64,000 nucleotides of DNA from Catellicoccus marimammalium M35/04/3 (GCF_000313915.1 NZ_AMYT01000021.1:1-64000), one strand, 5' to 3'; counted from the first letter of the stretch, positions 18,916 through 28,457 are shown. Notes: a model not told the origin generated them from the sequence alone. Numbers and translations are program-made.

Positions 18916-21582
18916 TTATGAAAGATATCGCTCTTTACGATACTTCCGTTGATAGAAGAAAAAGGCCGTTGTACAAAGAACAAATAAGACAATACCAACT
19001 TTTAATCCTTGTGGGAAGAAAGAAAGTTCAATCTTATGTTTTCCTTCTGGAACAGAGAAAGTTAAGAAGCCATCACGGAAGGATTGAGCTTCGACTTTCT
19101 TATCATCGACATAGACGGACCATCCTTTATCAAATGGAATGGTTGTAAAGACATTCGTTTGTCCTTTTTCCATCGTAATCGTTGCTTCTGCTTTTCTTCC
19201 TTTTACTTTAAACGGTACTTCGTTTTCTTTTAGGGTCTTAAAGGCTTTTTCATAAGCTTTAAGATTTAAGTTAATAACGGGTGGAGAGACTAATTTCACT
19301 TCTCCTTTGCCTTCTAAGGTTAGGCGGAAGCGAAGTTTTGTATTCTTATCAAAATAACCAAGGTTGTAATATTGTCCAGTCATCTTAATATCGCTCTTAT
19401 GTCCGCCACCGACTTTACTTACGGTCGCACTTGTGCCAGAAACCGCACCGAAGTTTTCTGGGAAGATACTAAAGTAAGCTTGACTCCAAGCAGGAATAAA
19501 GACTTCATAGATTAAGTTTTGTGGTTTTGAAGAATCAATCGCTTTAAAAGTCGCAATGCCTTTTTCTGTACGCACGATACTATTTTCTTCTTCCACTAGT
19601 TTTGGTCGAGAACTTGTGTAGTAAATATTGTTTTGACCACTTAGAGCATTCACTAAGTTCTTTTGATCGCCTAAGTTATCATTATCTACCCATTTAATGT
19701 CTTGATATGCATTTGAAGTTTTTACTCCTAAAGGTAAGGCATATTGATTTTCAAATAGACGATAGTCACCTTTCTTGTCTACTTCTTTAAAGCCAAACTT
19801 CGTCACTGGCGATTTACTGATGTTATAACGAACGCCAAGTAAACTATCCATTAATAGTGTATTGTTCTCATAACGAGCGTTTAGAGCCGTTCCACGAGCA
19901 CGGAAACCAAGTTGGTTCATTAATGAAGAAGAGTTACGATTTCGAATCGAAGAGAACATCCCTACACCACTGTAATTGAAGTTAAAAGAATCATTCACAG
20001 AAATTGGATCTAGGTCTTCTAGACGATATTTCACACCGTGAGAGAGTTCTTTACTTTTTTCAACGAGAGGTAAAATATCTTTTCTTGGTTCAGTGTATAA
20101 TGAGCGACTTGCATAGTTCCAATCGTCTAAAATTCCATTTAACATGAAATAACCATTGGTAGTCGCTTCGACGGTCATGGTAAAGAGTGTTAAAAAGCCA
20201 ATCCAATGGAACGGTAAAATTTTTCTTTGGTAACAAATGAAAAATAGGGTATAGAAACAAAGAAAAATCATTGTTAAGTAATATTGAATCGGTTGGATAT
20301 AAACATAAGTTCCGTTTTTATGGATAAACCAAAACAGACTAAAAATAAAAATCCAAGCGATACTAATACCTGCAACTTGGAAGCTATTTTCCTTCGTCCA
20401 AGCTTCTAGTCCATAAGCGGCAAGCACAAGAATTAAGAACGAGAACAAGAAACTATAACGGAATAAGAACATGTATGGAGAATGGAATCCGTGCCAAACA
20501 AGATTCAAAGGTTCGATATAGAAACTTGCGACTAATAATGCTCCTAATAAGAAAAAGCCGACTTTTTGGACGATGGTCAGAGTCTTTTTAAAGAAGGCAA
20601 AGACCGCAAAAATCAATGGTAAAAGTCCAATATAGATAAATGGGATAGAATTGTATTTCGTTGTATCATACACACCCACCATATTTTTAGCAATTAAATC
20701 CCAAATTCCTGTCGCATCGGTTTTCCATTTGGCAATTTGGGTTAACGTTTCACCGTTGTTTCGTAGATCTAAAAACATTGGTAAAATCATAATCATCGCC
20801 GCAAACCCAGCTAAAAGGGCTGTAATCAAATATGGGATAATGATTTTTTTGTGTTCTTTCCAGTGATTTGCGTAACAAATCAAGAAATAGAAGAACGAGA
20901 ATAATCCAATCATAAAGCCAAAGTAGTAGTTAGAAATAAATAAGAGTAAGTAACTTACAAAAAGTACGGTTGGCTTTTTCCCTGCAAAGAGACGATGAAT
21001 TCCTAAAATTACCAATGGTAAATAAACAAAGGCATCTAACCACATAATTAATTCTGATTGGGCTAGAGTAAAGGACATCAAACTATATGTCGTTGAAAGT
21101 CCTAATTGTAAGGTCGTACGAAGCTTTGGAAAGACTTCGCGGACAAAAACAAAACAAGCCAGTCCAGCACAAGCAATTTTTAACAGAGTTAAAAAGTAAA
21201 GGGCATCTGGCATGTGGCTGTTGTTAAAAAAGACTACAAGGGGAGTAAATAATCCTCCTAAATAATAAGAAATTAGGGCGTAATAGTTTAGTCCTAATCC
21301 GGCATTAAAAGTATAAAACGGACTTTGATCTCCTTTTAATACGTTGTTAAAGCTGGCATGGAAGTTTGAAAATTGCGAAAACGCATCGCTTGCTAAAATC
21401 GAGCGACTACTTCCAGGGTAAATTCCTAAACTTGCGTAGAGTCCTACCATCACAATTAAGGGGATGAAAAACGCAAAGAGTAGAGGAATTTTATTTTGTT
21501 GTAAATAGTGTTTTACATTGTGAAATAACTTTTGCATCATTCTTTTGAAAAGCGCTAGGCTCCTCCTTTCTATTTTTTTCAT
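18916..21582 (-). CDS. YfhO-family polytopic membrane glycosyltransferase-like protein
   Basis: Up to 888 residues. Hydrophobic segments run from about residue 33 to 480, including LLFAFFIPLIVMVGLYASLG and the luminal SLGIYPGSSRSILASDAFSQF stretch with an acidic residue typical of GT-C enzymes. A large extracellular domain follows, and one last membrane helix sits near the C-terminus before KYRKERYLS. YfhO proteins in Firmicutes are implicated in lipoteichoic acid or wall polymer glycosylation; that role is family knowledge. The start is uncertain. The ATG at 21582 is only a few bases past a TATAAT on the reverse strand, and an AGGAGG (21566-21561) lies inside the frame about 20 bases before the paired ATGs at 21540 and 21537. 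The protein may therefore be 14-15 residues shorter. Confidence 0.85.
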   Translation of the reverse strand: MKKIERRSLALFKRMMQKLFHNVKHYLQQNKIPLLFAFFIPLIVMVGLYASLGIYPGSSRSILASDAFSQFSNFHASFNNVLKGDQSPFYTFNAGLGLNYYALISYYLGGLFTPLVVFFNNSHMPDALYFLTLLKIACAGLACFVFVREVFPKLRTTLQLGLSTTYSLMSFTLAQSELIMWLDAFVYLPLVILGIHRLFAGKKPTVLFVSYLLLFISNYYFGFMIGLFSFFYFLICYANHWKEHKKIIIPYLITALLAGFAAMIMILPMFLDLRNNGETLTQIAKWKTDATGIWDLIAKNMVGVYDTTKYNSIPFIYIGLLPLIFAVFAFFKKTLTIVQKVGFFLLGALLVASFYIEPLNLVWHGFHSPYMFLFRYSFLFSFLILVLAAYGLEAWTKENSFQVAGISIAWIFIFSLFWFIHKNGTYVYIQPIQYYLTMIFLCFYTLFFICYQRKILPFHWIGFLTLFTMTVEATTNGYFMLNGILDDWNYASRSLYTEPRKDILPLVEKSKELSHGVKYRLEDLDPISVNDSFNFNYSGVGMFSSIRNRNSSSLMNQLGFRARGTALNARYENNTLLMDSLLGVRYNISKSPVTKFGFKEVDKKGDYRLFENQYALPLGVKTSNAYQDIKWVDNDNLGDQKNLVNALSGQNNIYYTSSRPKLVEEENSIVRTEKGIATFKAIDSSKPQNLIYEVFIPAWSQAYFSIFPENFGAVSGTSATVSKVGGGHKSDIKMTGQYYNLGYFDKNTKLRFRLTLEGKGEVKLVSPPVINLNLKAYEKAFKTLKENEVPFKVKGRKAEATITMEKGQTNVFTTIPFDKGWSVYVDDKKVEAQSFRDGFLTFSVPEGKHKIELSFFPQGLKVGIVLFVLCTTAFFFYQRKYRKERYLS

Positions 21583-21602
21583 TCCACTTCATTATAACAA
21601 AA

Positions 21603-21629
21603 AAAGAAGATAGCCGAACTATCTTCTTT
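21603..21629 (-). terminator. Rho-independent terminator, reverse strand
   Basis: AAAGAAGATAG (21603-21613) pairs with CTATCTTCTTT (21619-21629); on the reverse strand it ends in a T run. It probably ends the HD-hydrolase transcript about 210 bases downstream of that gene. The rest of 21630-21841 is A+T-rich with a small GTGAGA/TCTCAC hairpin near 21640 and no recognisable gene. Confidence 0.65.
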
Positions 21630-21841
21630 GAACGTTTGTGAGAAAGCTCTCACGAATCGGAATGAATATGAATAGAAAGTTACTATTCTTTTGAATAAAA
21701 AAAGAATATTTTGTTATGTATAAGTATTTCACAAGCACTGATACATGCAATAGAGAAAAGGAAAAAACATCCTCTTCTTTACACTTTTATTTTAACGAAA
21801 ACATAAATAAAAGTAAAGATTAAATGTGTAAATTCCTAATT

Positions 21842-22459
21842 TTATTTTAATGAATCGGGTAAGTCTACTTCCCAATCTGCCCAAAATTGTACTAAATAGG
21901 TACGCATAAACTCAATGCGTTGGCGGGCAACCTTTGTGCCAGTTAGGGTGCTCATATACTGGTCTAATTGTAATAATTTATTGTAAAAATATTGGACGCT
22001 GTTATTGCGATTTTCTGGATCATATAGAGGCTGGTCATGTTTAGCACCATAAGAAAAGATACGGGCAATACCAATCGCACCTAGATCATCCAATAAATCA
22101 GCATCATTAATACAACGGCCAAGGAAAGAAAGAGGAGCTTCTTTATGTAATGAGTTGCGGAATTTCGCAAAATGTTTCATTACGCGAATAATTTCAGAAC
22201 TTTCTCCTGGGGTAAAGCTTTCTTCTGCTAATAAAGACTGTACGGTTTCAATATAAGCTTCGTCTTCTTGGTGATGGGCAAGTGTATCATGTAGATAGCC
22301 CATCGCTAATAACATATCTTCATCATGTTGGTGCACGACTTTGACTTCACGACGATAAATTTCAATCGCCATTTGCGCGACACGTTGTGCATGAAAGAAA
22401 TCGTGTTGATCGGTGACATTCACTAACTGTTCTTTAGCAAATTCAATGATTTTGTTCAT
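21842..22459 (-). CDS. HD-domain phosphohydrolase (YpgQ/YedJ-like)
   Basis: 205 residues from the ATG at 22459, which has AAAGGAGAAAATT immediately upstream; a longer in-frame extension to 22570 lacks such a site and has no conserved look. HD signature: His in HDFFHAQRV (motif 1), the HD doublet in GYLHDTLAHH, and a later Asp in INDADLLDDLGAIGIARIF. The C-terminal YGAKHDQPLYDPENR is typical of the YpgQ/YedJ group, which are metal-dependent nucleotide or pyrophosphate hydrolases. Monocistronic, reading toward the 21603 terminator. Substrate not determinable. Confidence 0.82.
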   Translation of the reverse strand: MNKIIEFAKEQLVNVTDQHDFFHAQRVAQMAIEIYRREVKVVHQHDEDMLLAMGYLHDTLAHHQEDEAYIETVQSLLAEESFTPGESSEIIRVMKHFAKFRNSLHKEAPLSFLGRCINDADLLDDLGAIGIARIFSYGAKHDQPLYDPENRNNSVQYFYNKLLQLDQYMSTLTGTKVARQRIEFMRTYLVQFWADWEVDLPDSLK

Positions 22460-22532
22460 AATTTTCTCCTTTATATAAAATTGTATCCATAACTCTAACG
22501 AAATGTGCTCTAGGTTTACAACCGACATTGTA

Positions 22533-22538
22533 TATAAT
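22533..22538 (+). promoter_or_regulatory. -10 box for the small hydrophobic peptide gene
   Basis: TATAAT about 30 bases ahead of the ATG at 22569. A TTTACA at 22515-22520 is too close (12-base spacer) to be a normal -35. Confidence 0.45.
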
Positions 22539-22568
22539 AATAAGTGTAGATGAAAGGGTGAGGTCGAC

Positions 22569-22649
22569 ATGGAAGAAATTCAACTTTTATTGCAGTTTGG
22601 TTTATTCTTAGTCAGTTTCATTGGTCTAATGCATGAATTGTTTCATTAA
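22569..22649 (+). CDS. 26-residue hydrophobic peptide, holin-like/type I toxin-like
   Basis: The peptide is MEEIQLLLQFGLFLVSFI followed by GLMHELFH. It has a charged N-terminus, one membrane segment and a short polar end, resembling the short holin-like toxin peptides of Lactobacillales with their L-x-x-x-FG-x-F core. It forms a complete mini-transcription unit: -10 at 22533, AGGGTGAGGT ribosome binding site, ORF, and a perfect terminator at 22662. In type I systems the toxin mRNA is paired by an antisense RNA from the same locus; no such RNA promoter could be identified with confidence here. The assignment rests on size, hydrophobicity and context, so it stays tentative. Confidence 0.5.
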   Translation: MEEIQLLLQFGLFLVSFIGLMHELFH

Positions 22650-22661
22650 CGACTCATCTAC

Positions 22662-22690
22662 AAGAGGGAGACAAACTCCCTCTTTTTTTA
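22662..22690 (+). terminator. Rho-independent terminator after the small peptide
   Basis: AAGAGGGAG (22662-22670) with CTCCCTCTT (22676-22684) and a T run; only 12 bases after the 26-codon frame. Confidence 0.85.
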
Positions 22691-22853
22691 TTTACATATT
22701 ATATACTATTTTGGGGTTGAAAAGCGAAAAATAAAAATAAATCTAATAATCACTTAAGAAAAAGCAAAGGACTATTCAAATCCAAAAGAAAAAATAAAGA
22801 ATGTGGTAGAATAAATTTAAGAACAACATTACTATTGAACAAAGGAGGGACCA

Positions 22854-22870
22854 TCAACTTTTCAAGTTGA
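22854..22870 (+). promoter_or_regulatory. Hairpin between the radA ribosome binding site and start codon
   Basis: AAAGGAGGG (22841-22849) is 28 bases from the only sensible ATG (22878). In between, TCAACTT and AAGTTGA form a perfect 7-bp stem with loop TTC. Folding would bring the site to a spacing of about 11 bases, so the hairpin may set translation of radA. Confidence 0.5.
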
Positions 22871-22877
22871 CAACGAT

Positions 22878-24257
22878 ATGGCAAAAAAAGCAAAAACTCG
22901 GTTTGTTTGTCAAGAATGTGGGTATACAACCTTTAAATATATCGGCTGTTGCCCAAACTGTGGTCAATGGAATACCATCGTAGAAGAACGAGAAGAGACG
23001 GTCCCTGTCAAAGAGGATCGGCATAATCGTGTTTCTCTACAAGGAGAAAGAAGCAAGCCGCAAAAATTAACATCGATTCAACATAGCAAAGTGGATCGTA
23101 TCCAGACAGAATTAAGTGAACTCAATCGCGTATTGGGAGGAGGCGTCGTTCCAGGCTCTTTAGTTTTAATTGGTGGGGATCCAGGAATCGGAAAATCAAC
23201 CCTTCTGTTACAAATTTCACAACAACTCACCTTGGCAGAACAAAAAGTGTTATATGTAACAGGGGAAGAAAGTGGCGAGCAAGTAAAATTACGTGCTGAA
23301 CGTCTATCTCAAAAGGGAAATGACTTTTATATCTATCCTGAAACCAACATGACAGAAATTCGTCATGCGATTGAAGATTTACAACCAGACATCGTAATTG
23401 TGGATTCTATTCAAACGATGGTGGAAGAAGACATCACAAGTGCTGCAGGAAGTGTCAGTCAAGTACGTGAAACCACCGCAGACTTGATGAAGATTGCTAA
23501 AACAAATGGCATTGCGATTTTTATTGTTGGACACGTCACAAAAGAAGGAGCTCTTGCTGGGCCAAGAATGTTAGAACACATGGTCGACACGGTACTTTAT
23601 TTTGAAGGGGACCGTTATCAATCGTTCCGTATTTTACGAGCGGTGAAAAATCGTTTTGGTTCAACCAATGAGATTGGTATTTTTGAAATGCGCCAACAAG
23701 GATTGGTCGAAGTCAAAAATCCATCTGAAGTCTTTTTAGAAGAACGATTAGAAGGAGCGAGTGGTTCAGCGATTGTCGTAGCGATGGAAGGAACACGTCC
23801 AATTTTAGTAGAGATTCAAGCCTTATTAAGTCCGACACTCTATGGAAATGCGCGTCGTACTTCTTCTGGTTTGGATTATAATCGCATTAGTTTGATTTTA
23901 GCTGTTTTAGAAAAACGAAGTGGACTTTCCTTACAAAACCAAGATGCCTATTTAAAAGCAACGGGAGGCGTGAAGCTGGATGAGCCAGCGATTGACTTAG
24001 CAATCGCGATGGCGATTGTTTCTAGCTATAAAGAACAGGAAACGCAATCCAAAGACTGCTTTGTCGGTGAAATTGGCTTAACAGGAGAAATCCGTAGTGT
24101 AACTCGTGTGGAACAACGAATTCAGGAAGCGAAAAAATTAGGCTTCCAACGTATTTTTATTCCCAAAAACAACTTACAAGATTGGAAACCAATTGCTGGA
24201 ATTGAAGTAATTGGAGTAGCGACAATAAAGGAGGCGATACGCTATGTCTTCCAATAA
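22878..24257 (+). CDS. radA: DNA repair protein RadA
   Basis: 459 residues, full length for RadA. N-terminal four-Cys zinc finger (C11, C14, C25, C28), Walker [10 protein letters not shown] near residues 100-108, Walker [11 protein letters not shown], the RadA-specific KNRFG motif ([17 protein letters not shown]) and a C-terminal Lon-like domain ([19 protein letters not shown]). RadA is a RecA-like ATPase that helps branch migration and D-loop extension in recombination, and in related bacteria it supports transformation. The next gene overlaps its last 14 bases, as in the radA-yacL order of Firmicutes. The ribosome binding site lies unusually far upstream behind a hairpin. Confidence 0.97.
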   Translation: MAKKAKTRFVCQECGYTTFKYIGCCPNCGQWNTIVEEREETVPVKEDRHNRVSLQGERSKPQKLTSIQHSKVDRIQTELSELNRVLGGGVVPGSLVLIGGDPGIGKSTLLLQISQQLTLAEQKVLYVTGEESGEQVKLRAERLSQKGNDFYIYPETNMTEIRHAIEDLQPDIVIVDSIQTMVEEDITSAAGSVSQVRETTADLMKIAKTNGIAIFIVGHVTKEGALAGPRMLEHMVDTVLYFEGDRYQSFRILRAVKNRFGSTNEIGIFEMRQQGLVEVKNPSEVFLEERLEGASGSAIVVAMEGTRPILVEIQALLSPTLYGNARRTSSGLDYNRISLILAVLEKRSGLSLQNQDAYLKATGGVKLDEPAIDLAIAMAIVSSYKEQETQSKDCFVGEIGLTGEIRSVTRVEQRIQEAKKLGFQRIFIPKNNLQDWKPIAGIEVIGVATIKEAIRYVFQ

Positions 24258-25416
24258 GAAAAAAGAAGAAGAAGCTTTGAAAAAAGAGCGCCATAAACGC
24301 TGGTTTTTACGCTTCTTTATCGTAATGATTGGAATTTCTTGTGGAATCGCGTTTCTACCGTGGCTGTGGAAACTATTACATCTTGATTTCCCATTATTAC
24401 AATCAACGTTAAGTAATGCCTTAATTGGTGGAGCAATTTTCTTACTCCTTGCCTTTTTCTTTGAAAAGAAATTGATTGCTTGGATTAGAAACTTAGAACT
24501 GGATATGAAAAAACGCAGCCTGACAAGCTTGTTAGGAAGTGCGATTGGTGGAATTTTAGGATTGTTAGTCGGTTCACTGTTGAGTTTACCGTTCTATCGT
24601 TTACAGATTCCTTTTGTCAATAACGTCATTCCAGCGTGTATTATGTTACTTTGCGGATACCTTGGGTATTACACAATTAAAACCAAAGGAGATGAACTGA
24701 ATCATCTCTTCCGTCGTCAAGAAAAAGAGAAATCTACTTCTACAAAAGGAGAGGTGCTAGAACGCAAAGAAGGCGATAACTTTAGAAAATATAAGATTTT
24801 GGATACAAGTGTAATTATTGATGGTCGTATTTACGACATTGCAAAAACTGGATTTATTGAAGGAACAATTTTAATTCCCAAATTTGTCTTATATGAACTA
24901 CAGTACATCGCTGACTCTGCTGATAGCCTAAAACGTGTCCGTGGACGTCGTGGTTTGGATATTTTAAACCAACTACAAAAAGAAGAAGGCATCCAAGTGG
25001 AGATGTATGAAGGAGATTTTGAAGATATTGATGAAGTGGATACAAAATTAATCAAGTTGGCAAAACTATTAGATGGAATAGTGGTCACAAACGACTTTAA
25101 CTTAAATAAAGTTTGTGAATTCCAAAACGTAAAAGTGTTAAATATCAATGCGTTAGCCAATGCCGTTAAACCGGTAGTAATTCCAGGAGAACAAATGACG
25201 GTAACGATTGTCAAAGAAGGTACAGAACGTGCTCAAGGGGTAGCGTACTTAGATGATGGTACGATGATTGTCGTAGAAGAAGGAAAGAACCACATGAATG
25301 AAACGATTCCTGTGGTTGTGACTACCGCTTTACAAACCGCAGCGGGTCGTATGATCTTTGCTAAACCTTTACATACAAGAAAAAATCTCAAAGAAAATGT
25401 GAAAGAAAAAGAATAA
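24244..25416 (+). CDS. Membrane-anchored PIN/TRAM domain protein (YacL-like)
   Basis: 390 residues. Four predicted membrane segments lie between residues about 22 and 140. Then comes a PIN nuclease-like domain from about 180 ([20 protein letters not shown], with acidic active-site residues; [16 protein letters not shown]), and a TRAM RNA-binding domain from about 320 ([31 protein letters not shown]). This matches the YacL family, conserved after radA/disA in Firmicutes. PIN suggests RNase activity on an RNA target at the membrane, but the substrate is not established here. AAAGGAGGCGATAC sits inside the radA end, so translation is coupled. Confidence 0.92.
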   Translation: MSSNKKKEEEALKKERHKRWFLRFFIVMIGISCGIAFLPWLWKLLHLDFPLLQSTLSNALIGGAIFLLLAFFFEKKLIAWIRNLELDMKKRSLTSLLGSAIGGILGLLVGSLLSLPFYRLQIPFVNNVIPACIMLLCGYLGYYTIKTKGDELNHLFRRQEKEKSTSTKGEVLERKEGDNFRKYKILDTSVIIDGRIYDIAKTGFIEGTILIPKFVLYELQYIADSADSLKRVRGRRGLDILNQLQKEEGIQVEMYEGDFEDIDEVDTKLIKLAKLLDGIVVTNDFNLNKVCEFQNVKVLNINALANAVKPVVIPGEQMTVTIVKEGTERAQGVAYLDDGTMIVVEEGKNHMNETIPVVVTTALQTAAGRMIFAKPLHTRKNLKENVKEKE

Positions 25417-25446
25417 AGGTTGGAGTTTAGTCTCCAACCTTTTCTT
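25415..25446. terminator. Rho-independent terminator between convergent genes
   Basis: AAAGGTTGGAG (25415-25425) pairs with CTCCAACCTTT (25432-25442), followed by T-rich sequence. It overlaps the end of the reverse-strand sigma-like gene. Confidence 0.85.
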
Positions 25447-25912
25447 TTTGATAAAATTCTTGTAGATGAAAAAGGCATTTTTTCTTCCAATAATGGAGTT
25501 GACAGAGGGTATAAGGAGAGTGTCCTGCAATTTCTTGTAAGGTTTCTCCATAATGAAAGTAATGATGGAGAATAATCCATTCGATTTGCGTCAGTTTCGC
25601 TTGTACTTCATAGTACAAAAGGTTCCAAAAGAGTTCCTCTTCTTCAGAAAAGGTTGTGGTCGGTTGATTTTGTTCTTCAACCGCCGTCGCAATTTCTCGA
25701 CTGCGTCGTTGGGTACGATATTTTTCATCTTGAATCCGCCAAACCATCGCTTGTAATAGATAGCTCTTTTTTGCGTCAGGCTTCTTTTGTATAACTTTCC
25801 ATCCTTCTTCTAGTGCAATCTGTTGGTAGTCTTCGTAATTACAATTATGGCGGTAGATATGTGCTTGATATAACGCTTGTCGAGATAAACGAATCCATTC
25901 TTCATTATCCAT
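25427..25912 (-). CDS. Sigma-70-like small regulator (ComX/SigH-like)
   Basis: 161 residues from ATG 25912, chosen because GGAGGGATTTTA lies directly before it; the upstream extension is hydrophobic and unsupported. N-terminal part resembles sigma region 2 (CNYEDYQQIALEEGWKVIQ, then AMVWRIQDEKYRTQRRSREI like a 2.3-2.4 helix). C-terminal part resembles region 4 (LTQIEWIILHHYFHYGETLQEIAG, then a helix with HYWKKKCLFHLQEF). Length fits minimal sigma factors such as SigH/ComX. No anti-sigma gene is adjacent. Divergent, with about 150 bases between, from the unknown gene at 26062. A second sigma-like gene occurs at 50731. Family assignment is from pattern only. Confidence 0.6.
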   Translation of the reverse strand: MDNEEWIRLSRQALYQAHIYRHNCNYEDYQQIALEEGWKVIQKKPDAKKSYLLQAMVWRIQDEKYRTQRRSREIATAVEEQNQPTTTFSEEEELFWNLLYYEVQAKLTQIEWIILHHYFHYGETLQEIAGHSPYTLCQLHYWKKKCLFHLQEFYQKEKVGD

Positions 25913-26061
25913 TAAAATCCCTCCTTTTTTCACCCCTAGTATGACAAAAAAATAAAATAAAAACAAAAATGAAATGTGCTTTGAAAATTATAAAAAAAGG
26001 TTATTTTATAAGGAAAATTAAAATACAATAAAGGATGAAAAGAAGGAGGAGGAGGTCTCAC

Positions 26062-26604
26062 ATGAAACAAATGAGCAATCAAGTATTCTGTCAAGAATAT
26101 GAAGCAGCCTATCAAGAATGGAGAATGTTTTTACAATATGCCAATCAAAGTAAGCATTTGCCGGTATATAACGTTCCTTTCTTTACAGGTGATGGAATTT
26201 GGGTTTATTTTATGCAAGGAACCGAACGCATTTGGTTGAATTTAGCAGGAATCACGATGTGGCATAAAGAATTTGATCAACTTGCCGTGCGCATTTATTT
26301 TTGTGACCACACCTCATATGCCCTAAATTGTGATATCCGTGTCTTATATAATCATCTAAAAACTGCGGCGTATTTTTTGGATTATGGTCGGGAATTATTT
26401 CCCTGTATTCCTGTAGAGACAAAGGAGTGGCAGGAACAGAATCCAAAACTTTGGGCTTATTTAAAAAATAAAAATTATCATCTTCGTGGCAATCCAAAGC
26501 GTCTCTCTGAGCTTGGAGAACGTTTGAATTGTCGCACGTGTTGTAAATATTTGGTGGAAAAACAAAAAAAGATGGAAGAAAACATGGAAGAAGAGGATTA
26601 TTAG
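26062..26604 (+). CDS. Uncharacterised protein, possibly remotely ComK-like
   Basis: 180 residues from ATG 26062, which follows AGGAGGAGGTCTCAC. An upstream in-frame ATG at 26035 would translate that ribosome binding site as MKRRRRRSH and is rejected. No signal peptide or membrane helix. Aromatic-rich, with a central stretch ERIWLNLAGITMW, then AVRIYFCDHTSYALNCDIR and NHLKTAAYFL, and a C-terminal CRTCC cluster. The spacing of strand, polar turn, strand and helix in the centre recalls the core of ComK competence regulators, but identity is low and this is a guess. It is divergent from a sigma-like gene, which fits a regulatory role. Own terminator follows. Confidence 0.55.
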   Translation: MKQMSNQVFCQEYEAAYQEWRMFLQYANQSKHLPVYNVPFFTGDGIWVYFMQGTERIWLNLAGITMWHKEFDQLAVRIYFCDHTSYALNCDIRVLYNHLKTAAYFLDYGRELFPCIPVETKEWQEQNPKLWAYLKNKNYHLRGNPKRLSELGERLNCRTCCKYLVEKQKKMEENMEEEDY

Positions 26605-26610
26605 AAGAAA

Positions 26611-26650
26611 AAAAGGATGGTAAGCACTGTGCTTACTATCCTTTTGTGTT
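26611..26650. terminator. Bidirectional Rho-independent terminator
   Basis: AAAAGGATGGTAAGCA (26611-26626) pairs with TGCTTACTATCCTTTT (26630-26645) with one G-T pair; it lies between convergent genes. Confidence 0.85.
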
Positions 26651-26656
26651 TTAGTA

Positions 26657-28060
26657 TTATAAATCATAAATTCTTTTTGTTAAGTCTAATAAGTCTTCTT
26701 TTACATGGTTTAAAGAAAACGGTACAATATTCTCTCTTGATTTTTCTTGAATATTTCGATCACAAACAATGATAGATTGGCTATTCAAGTTATCTTGTGG
26801 AATTTCTTTGATTGAATGATAAAATTTTGGATCCACAATAATAGTTTTGTCTTGTAGCATCGTTGACAAAATATTGTACAAGATATGGAATTGTTCGCTA
26901 TTGGATGCAATGATAAAGATATTTTTATGAATGCTGGAGTATTGCTTCAATAAATATAAATGATAGAAAAATTCAAAAGAAATATCATCGTTTAATAGTA
27001 AAGGTTTATTTTTACTTTCATTCCAATTGCGGACAATGGATTGATACTTATCATCATAATAAAAATAATCAATATAATGATAAGAAAAGCATAGCTTCAA
27101 AGGAAATCCAATATATTGGAAAGTAATGAATTTTTGAAGCGTATAGTAGAACAAATTCGTACGCAAAACTAGATGACTCATATCTAAAGAAGAAAAGATA
27201 AATTTTCTTAAAATATGAATATCATTATCTTGGTCTAGTTCAAATTGAAGATTTAAATGGTTATTTAACATAGAACCATTTACTTTGGGCTCATATAAAT
27301 AGTAGCAGACAAGAGATAAAAAGAAAGCTTCCTGTTCCAATTCTTCATTGCTCATCGTATCATCACATGGTAAAAAATCTTTCGTATCTTCTGCTTTAAT
27401 TTCTACATTCAAAGGTAATAATTTTTCTAAATCGATGTTTAAAGGATAGAGCGTTGCTCGATCTAGAAATAGATAAACAGCAAAGACTAATTGGGTAAAA
27501 TTACTTTGCGTAATAGATTTCATTACGACTAATTTACTAGCGATTTGAATCGCTTCATCTAACCAATCTTGCTCAAAAATAGAATCTACTTCTGATAGGT
27601 TAAGATAGCGAGATAAACAAATGAGAATCATTCTTTTCTTTAATTCATTATCTTTTAGTTGCTCTTCATCTATAAAGTTTCGAATTTTTGTACAAACCTT
27701 ATGAGCTAAAGAAGGAGATACATTTTCTATTCTGGCGATTTCTGAAGGAATAACCTCTTCATCCATTAACGTTAAAAATAAATATTTTAAAAATAAGGAT
27801 TGATTTAAAATATTGCGCAGAATAGTGGTTAAATCTATTTCTTCTTTAAAATGAATTGTAATATCTCCTGTTTTTGTATAAATTTGGTCAATACAATCTT
27901 TAAATTGTTCTGAAAAATAGAACAAATCATTACGAATCGTCATTTGTGAGACGTTTAAATCTTTAGCTAGGGTTTCTAAAGAAATATCATTTGTAATGAA
28001 TAAATTTGATATAATCACTGCCCGACGTAAAATTGTTTTTTCAATGTAATTGTAAATCAA
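26657..28060 (-). CDS. Mga-like transcriptional regulator (first copy)
   Basis: 467 residues from a TTG at 28060, preceded by GGAGGGATAAC; this start matches the paralogue at 34273, and the longer ATG at 28081 would overlap that ribosome binding site. N-terminal winged HTH with the recognition pattern ISLETLAKDLNVSQMTIRNDLFYFSEQF, preceded by IYNYIEKTILRRAVII. The long central region is in the position of Mga/AtxA PRD-like domains, and the C-terminal part (IIVDPKFYHSIKEIP, QSIIVCDR) is a possible EIIB-like fold. Mga-family proteins activate surface protein genes in streptococci and enterococci. Here the gene is divergent from the LPQTG gene at 28458 over a 397-base gap. About half of its residues match the second copy. 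Confidence 0.82.
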   Translation of the reverse strand: MIYNYIEKTILRRAVIISNLFITNDISLETLAKDLNVSQMTIRNDLFYFSEQFKDCIDQIYTKTGDITIHFKEEIDLTTILRNILNQSLFLKYLFLTLMDEEVIPSEIARIENVSPSLAHKVCTKIRNFIDEEQLKDNELKKRMILICLSRYLNLSEVDSIFEQDWLDEAIQIASKLVVMKSITQSNFTQLVFAVYLFLDRATLYPLNIDLEKLLPLNVEIKAEDTKDFLPCDDTMSNEELEQEAFFLSLVCYYLYEPKVNGSMLNNHLNLQFELDQDNDIHILRKFIFSSLDMSHLVLRTNLFYYTLQKFITFQYIGFPLKLCFSYHYIDYFYYDDKYQSIVRNWNESKNKPLLLNDDISFEFFYHLYLLKQYSSIHKNIFIIASNSEQFHILYNILSTMLQDKTIIVDPKFYHSIKEIPQDNLNSQSIIVCDRNIQEKSRENIVPFSLNHVKEDLLDLTKRIYDL

Positions 28061-28457
28061 GTTATCCCTCCGTTGAATCAAAATTCAGAAAGGAATAATA
28101 GTGTACATGAATTTTTTTCATACTATATAAAGAATTTTATCAGGGTACGAAGGATTTCTTCTTCCTTCATAAAGTACTATAACGCATTTAAAAGTTTGTG
28201 ACTTTTTATTTTTATTTATTTCTATAAAAATTCTCAAAAAATTAAAAAGTTAAACTGTATGTAAAAATACAGAAATGATAAGAAAAACAAAAATAAATAA
28301 GTGTTTTCCACTTGTGATTTTTTCTGTTGAAAAAAATAAAATTGAGAAAATGATGAGAAAATTAAAATACAAAAAAAACTAGACTTTTAATTTCGATAGA
28401 ATAGGATTGTGATATGAACCATATCGACAAAAAGGGTATTAAAAAGGAGAAAATATA
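28061..28457 (+). promoter_or_regulatory. Divergent regulatory region of Mga-like gene and LPQTG gene, with shared box and -10
   Basis: A 397-base, strongly A+T-rich gap. TAGAAT at 28397-28402 is the best -10 of the LPQTG gene; the -35 position (28374-28379) is only A residues, which implies an activator. ATTGAGAAAATGATGAGAAA at 28341 lies 56 bases before this -10. The same spacing and a near-identical box occur before the 30129 gene. No extra gene is seen. Confidence 0.5.
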
